Assembly: GCA_039815505.1 (NCBI GenBank)
Contig: JBCBZE010000031.1
Location: 1-17,878 of the forward strand
Direction of reading: 5' to 3'
DNA: 17,878 bases
DNA from: CANLWN01 sp039815505
GTDB lineage: Bacteria; Bacteroidota; Bacteroidia; Flavobacteriales; Flavobacteriaceae
The position numbers and the translations under genes are program-made. The notes under the pieces were generated by a model. It was not told the DNA's origin, did no database searches, and saw only the letters and a list, made by a program, of their open reading frames with translations. Below are positions 13,924 to 17,878 of this stretch, piece after piece. Positions within the stretch are counted from its first letter, which is position 1. Each line of letters starts with the position of its first letter.

Positions 13924-15110
13924 AAAAACTAGTTTTAGCATATAGCGGTGGACTGGATACTTCGTACTGCGCAAAGCATCTATCCCAAGAACAGGGTTTT
14001 GAAGTACATGCCGTAAGCGTGAACACAGGCGGGTTTTCCAGGGAGGAAATCAAGGAAATAAAAGAAAAAGCACTACAATTAGGGGCCACCTCCTATACGT
14101 CCATAGATGCCGTGGAAACCTTTTACGAAAAAGTGGTAAAGTATCTCATTTTTGGGAATGTACTAAAAAACAACACCTACCCTTTGTCCGTAAGCGCGGA
14201 AAGAATTATACAGGCCATTGAAATTGTCAATCATGCCAAAAAAGTGGGAGCTCGGTATATTGCACATGGCAGCACGGGAGCTGGAAACGATCAGGTACGG
14301 TTCGACATGATTTTCCAGATTATAGCACCAGAAATCAAAATTATTACCCCCATCAGGGATAATAAACTTTCCAGGGAAACCGAAATTGAATACTTGAAAA
14401 AAAACGGTATCGATTATCCTTGGGAAAAAGCCAAGTATTCCATAAACAAAGGATTATGGGGCACATCGGTGGGCGGAGATGAAACTTTAACCTCTAATCT
14501 ACCCTTACCGGATGCCGCTTATCCAAGTCCGTTGAAAAAAACCGGTACGGAGCCTATTAAACTAAAGTTTAAAAGAGGGGAACTAATAGCTATCAATGGG
14601 GAGATAGGTACACCGGTGAGCAATATTGTAAGGTTAAACAATATGGCCTCCCCATATGCAATTGGTAGGGACATCCATGTGGGTGATACCATTATTGGAA
14701 TAAAAGGAAGAGTAGGTTTCGAGGCCGCCGCCTCTTTGATAATCATCAAAGCCCATCATTTATTGGAAAAACATACCTTAAGCAAATGGCAACAATATCA
14801 AAAAGAGCAACTAGGCAACTTCTATGGTATGTTATTGCATGAAGGTAATTATTTGGATGAAATCATGCGGAATATCGAAGCCTTTTTAACGGACACACAA
14901 AAGAATGTTACCGGAGAGGTCTCACTGAGCTTATATCCTTACCGATTTGAATTGAACGGTATTGACTCCAAACACGATTTAATGAATGCTTCCTTTGGCA
15001 GCTATGGTGAAATGAACAAAGGATGGACGGCCGAAGAAGCAAAAGGTTTCATCAAAATTCTTTCCAATTCCGGAAAAATATATAATCACGTAAATCAAAA
15101 TCATGATTAA
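13920..15110 (+). CDS. argG: Argininosuccinate synthase
   Basis: A cytoplasmic enzyme that joins citrulline and aspartate with ATP to form argininosuccinate, the penultimate step of arginine synthesis. At 396 residues it has the family's usual length. The N-terminal ATP-pyrophosphatase P-loop SGGLDTS is at 9-15. STGAGNDQVRFD (in the region 117-128) is the conserved citrulline/aspartate-binding segment, and the PLPDAAYPSP region is as expected. It starts within the stop of the GNAT gene (4-base overlap) and overlaps argC by eight bases, so the three are translationally coupled. No frameshift or missing key residue is seen. Confidence 0.96.
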   Translation: MKKLVLAYSGGLDTSYCAKHLSQEQGFEVHAVSVNTGGFSREEIKEIKEKALQLGATSYTSIDAVETFYEKVVKYLIFGNVLKNNTYPLSVSAERIIQAIEIVNHAKKVGARYIAHGSTGAGNDQVRFDMIFQIIAPEIKIITPIRDNKLSRETEIEYLKKNGIDYPWEKAKYSINKGLWGTSVGGDETLTSNLPLPDAAYPSPLKKTGTEPIKLKFKRGELIAINGEIGTPVSNIVRLNNMASPYAIGRDIHVGDTIIGIKGRVGFEAAASLIIIKAHHLLEKHTLSKWQQYQKEQLGNFYGMLLHEGNYLDEIMRNIEAFLTDTQKNVTGEVSLSLYPYRFELNGIDSKHDLMNASFGSYGEMNKGWTAEEAKGFIKILSNSGKIYNHVNQNHD

Positions 15111-16077
15111 AGCAGGCATCATAGGTGGTTCGGGATATACAGGTGGGGAACTCATTCGTATTTTATTGGGCCATCCACAAGTCGAGATTGATTTTGTGTA
15201 CAGTACGACCCGAGCGGACAAAAAAATTTCATCGGCACACCCAGATCTTTTAGGACTGACCGACTTAATGTTTACCGGCAATATCAATACCAAGGTAGAT
15301 GTGGTCTTTTTATGCTTAGGGCATGGAAACTCAACTCGGTTTTTAGTGGAAAACCATTTTTCGGATAGTACTAAAATTATAGACCTTAGCAATGACTTTA
15401 GACTACGGGAAAATGCTGTTTTCGAAAATAAAACATTTATCTACGGATTGCCGGAACTTAGAAAAGAAGAAATCAAAAAAGCTCAATACATCGCCAATCC
15501 CGGTTGTTTTGCCACCGCTATTCAGTTGGCCCTGCTACCGCTGGCAAAAGCTGGTTTATTGCACCAAGACGTTCACGTAAACGCTATTACCGGAAGTACG
15601 GGAGCAGGTGTAAAACCTTCAAGGACATCGCATTTTAGTTGGCGAAACAATAATATTTCTTGGTACAAACCTTTTACGCACCAGCACTTGGGTGAGATCA
15701 ATGAAAGCCTCCATAGCTTGCAAGAAAATAGTGGGGAACTGTTTTTTCTTCCCAATAGGGGCAATTTCACAAGGGGTATTTTAGCCACGGCATATACCCA
15801 TTTTGAAGGCAGTGAAGCAGAGGCCATCGATTTGTACAAGGATTTTTATACCAATGCTGAATTCACGCACATAGCGGAGGACGCCATTCATTTAAAACAA
15901 GTGGTGAATACCAATCAATGTCATATTCACTTATATAAACACCATAATACCTTGTTGGTTACCTCGGCAATAGACAACTTACTTAAAGGGGCATCCGGAC
16001 AAGCGGTTCAGAATATGAATTTAATGTTGGGATATCATGAAACAACGGGGTTAAATCTCAAGGCAGGGGTGTTCTAA
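15103..16077 (+). CDS. argC: N-acetyl-gamma-glutamyl-phosphate reductase (or N-succinyl equivalent)
   Basis: Reduces N-acyl-glutamyl-5-phosphate to the semialdehyde with NADPH, the third step of arginine synthesis. 324 residues. The Rossmann motif GGSGYTGGEL is at 8-17. The catalytic cysteine is Cys135 in IANPGCFATAIQLALLPL. The motif around HQHLGEI (in the region 197-203) corresponds to the conserved HRHxPEI segment with the catalytic His. In some Bacteroidota the pathway runs on N-succinyl intermediates, so the acyl group is not certain. The ATG lies inside the end of argG. proC follows after 65 bases in which I see no structure. Confidence 0.95.
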   Translation: MIKAGIIGGSGYTGGELIRILLGHPQVEIDFVYSTTRADKKISSAHPDLLGLTDLMFTGNINTKVDVVFLCLGHGNSTRFLVENHFSDSTKIIDLSNDFRLRENAVFENKTFIYGLPELRKEEIKKAQYIANPGCFATAIQLALLPLAKAGLLHQDVHVNAITGSTGAGVKPSRTSHFSWRNNNISWYKPFTHQHLGEINESLHSLQENSGELFFLPNRGNFTRGILATAYTHFEGSEAEAIDLYKDFYTNAEFTHIAEDAIHLKQVVNTNQCHIHLYKHHNTLLVTSAIDNLLKGASGQAVQNMNLMLGYHETTGLNLKAGVF

Positions 16078-16142
16078 TATCCTTTCCAAAACACGAATTG
16101 ATCATTGAAAACAAGTCAACAAAACATAAAAATCCTTAACCA

Positions 16143-16940
16143 ATGAAAATAGCCATTATAGGGACAGGTAATCTAGGATTATCCATAGCCAAGGGAATAT
16201 TGCACACCAATGGCGCCACCACCATGTACCTTACCAAAAGAAACGTGGAAGATATTCGAAATCTTGAAAAATACGGTAATGTTACCGTCACAACGGATAA
16301 TAGGGAAGCGGTAAAAAAATCGGATGTTTTGATCTTTGCCGTACAACCCGGTCATTTTGAAAGAATATTAACGGACATCAAAGATCTGCTTACCGAAAAG
16401 CACGTAATTATTTCAACCATCACCGGATTTAGTATAGAGAAGATGGAGGCTATTGTGGGAACCGATAATTACATTATTCGAAGTATGCCCAATACCGCTA
16501 TATCCGTAGGCAGGTCCATGACCTGTATTTGCAGCAATGAAGTGGGAAAAAAACGAATAGATCTGGCGAAAGCAATTTTTAATAGAATGGGACATTCATT
16601 GGAAATACCTGAAGAACAAATGCAAGCGGCTACGGTAATATGTGCTAGCGGTGTCGCGTTTTGGATGCGTTTAATACGAGCCACGACACAGGGAGCCATT
16701 CAGCTAGGTTTTGATGCCAAGGAAGCGCAAGAACTGGCTATGCATACCTGTAATGGCGCAGCAAGTCTGTTAATTGAATCCGGTAATCATCCCGAAGAAG
16801 AAATTGACAGGGTAACCACCCCCATGGGTTGCACCATCAAAGGACTTAACGAAATGGAGCACCAAGGTTTAAGTTCCTCATTGATCAGAGGTATCGTGGC
16901 TTCATTTGACAAAATCAGTGAGTTTAAAACGAAAAACTAA
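16143..16940 (+). CDS. proC: Pyrroline-5-carboxylate reductase
   Basis: Reduces pyrroline-5-carboxylate to proline with NAD(P)H. 265 residues, the usual length. The N-terminal dinucleotide-binding motif GTGNLG is at 7-12. VIFAVQPGHF (about 64-73) is the conserved V-KP-like segment. IRSMPNTAISVGRSMTCI (in the region 117-134) is the strongly conserved substrate-side motif. ATVICASGVAFWMRLI and the C-terminal VTTPMGCTIKGLNEME correspond to the family signature, usually SPGGTT; here Met-Gly-Cys replaces Gly-Gly-Thr. It sits between argC and argD, joining proline and arginine synthesis in one transcript. Both pathways draw on glutamate and glutamate semialdehyde chemistry. Confidence 0.95.
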   Translation: MKIAIIGTGNLGLSIAKGILHTNGATTMYLTKRNVEDIRNLEKYGNVTVTTDNREAVKKSDVLIFAVQPGHFERILTDIKDLLTEKHVIISTITGFSIEKMEAIVGTDNYIIRSMPNTAISVGRSMTCICSNEVGKKRIDLAKAIFNRMGHSLEIPEEQMQAATVICASGVAFWMRLIRATTQGAIQLGFDAKEAQELAMHTCNGAASLLIESGNHPEEEIDRVTTPMGCTIKGLNEMEHQGLSSSLIRGIVASFDKISEFKTKN

Positions 16941-16955
16941 CGCTATATCAATCGC

Positions 16956-16986
16956 TATTGACCCGGTGCGCTACACGGAGCCAATA
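16956..16986 (+). other. Imperfect hairpin between proC and argD
   Basis: TATTG 16956-16960 pairs with CAATA 16982-16986. Inside a small internal loop, CCGGTG 16963-16968 pairs with CACGG 16974-16978 with one bulged G, around a CGCTA loop. It is GC-richer than its surroundings and has no U-run after it, so it is not an intrinsic terminator. It could be a processing or stability element between the two genes. Confidence 0.35.
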
Positions 16987-17002
16987 CCACATAATTAAGA
17001 AA

Positions 17003-17878
17003 ATGAAACTATTTGATGTGTACCCTTTATATGATGTCACCCCTGTTTCGGCGCATGGAGTGGTGGTAACCGATGAACATGGACAGGACTACTTGGATTT
17101 TTATGGCGGACATGCGGTTATTTCGATAGGCCATTCCCATCCACACTACGTAAAACGGTTAAAAGACCAGTTGGATAAAATAGGATTCTATAGCAATGCG
17201 GTAAAAAATCCATTGCAAGAAAAACTGGCCTATAAATTGGGGGAACTGTCCAATTGTAGCGACTACAATCTTTTTCTATGTAATTCTGGTGCGGAGGCCA
17301 ATGAAAATGCCTTAAAAATGGCATCTTTCCAAACCGGGAAATCCAGGGTCATTGCCTTTCATAATAGCTTCCATGGAAGGACATCGGCAGCAGTGGCGAC
17401 AACTGATAATGAAAAGATCAACGCCCCGATCAATAAACAGCAGAAAGTTACCTTTCTTTCATTTAATGACGAGGAAGCTTTTAAAGCGGAAATAAAAGAG
17501 GGAGATGTATGTGGTGTAATTTTAGAAGCTATACAAGGGGTTGGCGGCCTGGATGAGCCTACATCAAAATTTTATCAAACCATTGCCCAATTATGTAAAG
17601 AATATGAGGTACTGTTAATCGCTGACGAGGTACAATCGGGCTTTGGACGTAGTGGTAAATTCTTTGCTTTTCAACACCATGGCATTGAACCGGATATCAT
17701 AACCATAGCCAAAGGTATGGGCAATGGGTTTCCCGTAGGAGGGGTGCTGATCCGGGAATGGATAAAAGCTTCCTATGGACTCTTGGGAACAACCTTTGGC
17801 GGCAATCATCTGGCATGTGCCGCCACGCTGGCGGTCTTGGAGATTTTGGAAAAAGAAGATTTAATGAACAATGCTACC
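17003..17878 (+). CDS. argD: Acetylornithine (or succinylornithine) aminotransferase, 3' end cut by window
   Basis: A PLP-dependent class III aminotransferase that converts N-acyl-glutamate semialdehyde to N-acylornithine. 292 codons are present and the reading frame runs off the right edge; the family is about 375-400 residues, so roughly 80-110 are missing. Visible landmarks are SGAEANENALKMA (95-107, phosphate-binding), SFHGRTSAAVATT (122-134), ADEVQSGFGRSG (207-218, Asp208 contacting the PLP ring) and TIAKGMGNGFPVGG (234-247) with Lys237 as the Schiff-base lysine. The EPIQGEGG motif usual in ArgD reads EAIQGVGG here (175-182). ATG at 17003 follows an A-rich stretch and no Shine-Dalgarno sequence. 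Ornithine aminotransferase is the main alternative, but the operon context favours argD. Confidence 0.92.
   Translation, partial: MKLFDVYPLYDVTPVSAHGVVVTDEHGQDYLDFYGGHAVISIGHSHPHYVKRLKDQLDKIGFYSNAVKNPLQEKLAYKLGELSNCSDYNLFLCNSGAEANENALKMASFQTGKSRVIAFHNSFHGRTSAAVATTDNEKINAPINKQQKVTFLSFNDEEAFKAEIKEGDVCGVILEAIQGVGGLDEPTSKFYQTIAQLCKEYEVLLIADEVQSGFGRSGKFFAFQHHGIEPDIITIAKGMGNGFPVGGVLIREWIKASYGLLGTTFGGNHLACAATLAVLEILEKEDLMNNAT

Overview
The window looks like chromosomal DNA of a marine-type member of the Bacteroidota, most likely family Flavobacteriaceae. This is inferred from AT-rich DNA, start regions that are A-rich and lack a Shine-Dalgarno sequence, lipoproteins with Bacteroidota-style lipoboxes, a short Omp85 protein, a TAnnTTTG-type promoter element, and a mixed arginine/proline operon. 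I cannot name the genus. No mobile element, CRISPR array, rRNA or tRNA gene was seen, and no gene-free stretch exceeds 300 bases.

Left block (1-5701, all on the minus strand, so read right to left): a secreted DUF547 protein, an outer-membrane beta-barrel protein, a GH113-like glycoside hydrolase lipoprotein, an unknown lipoprotein that starts one base after it, a short Omp85 protein with one POTRA domain, and an N-acetylmuramoyl-L-alanine amidase that runs off the left edge. All six are predicted to be exported, so this is a cell-envelope cluster. It has no SusC/SusD pair and is not a standard polysaccharide utilisation locus. A 238-base divergent gap (5702-5939) separates it from the rest.

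Middle block (5940-13080, plus strand): first, an FAD/NAD(P)-type oxidoreductase followed 18 bases later by a polytopic membrane polyferredoxin of the NapH/NosR type. Together these look like an electron-transfer module of unknown substrate. Next come a MORN-repeat protein, a soluble GT2 glycosyltransferase, a membrane GT2 of the cellulose synthase/CslA type and a GT-C-like polytopic transferase. The first three of these genes are tightly coupled and look like a glycan or glycolipid assembly set.

Right block (13081-17878, plus strand): an arginine/proline biosynthesis operon with the order GNAT acyltransferase, argG, argC, proC, argD (cut by the right edge). The main discovery is its 5' leader. 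A TACATTTG promoter element lies eight bases upstream of a 27-codon reading frame whose last residues are Thr-Arg-Arg-Arg-Pro-stop. This is the arrangement expected of an arginine-sensing leader peptide. The RNA around and after the three Arg codons can form mutually exclusive hairpins. The free arm released by one of these folds can pair with the start codon of the GNAT gene, because the 7-base segment TGGAAAT occurs both in the hairpin and at that start. This suggests ribosome-mediated attenuation acting on translation initiation of the arginine operon. The peptide and the pairings are read directly from the sequence; the mechanism is inference.
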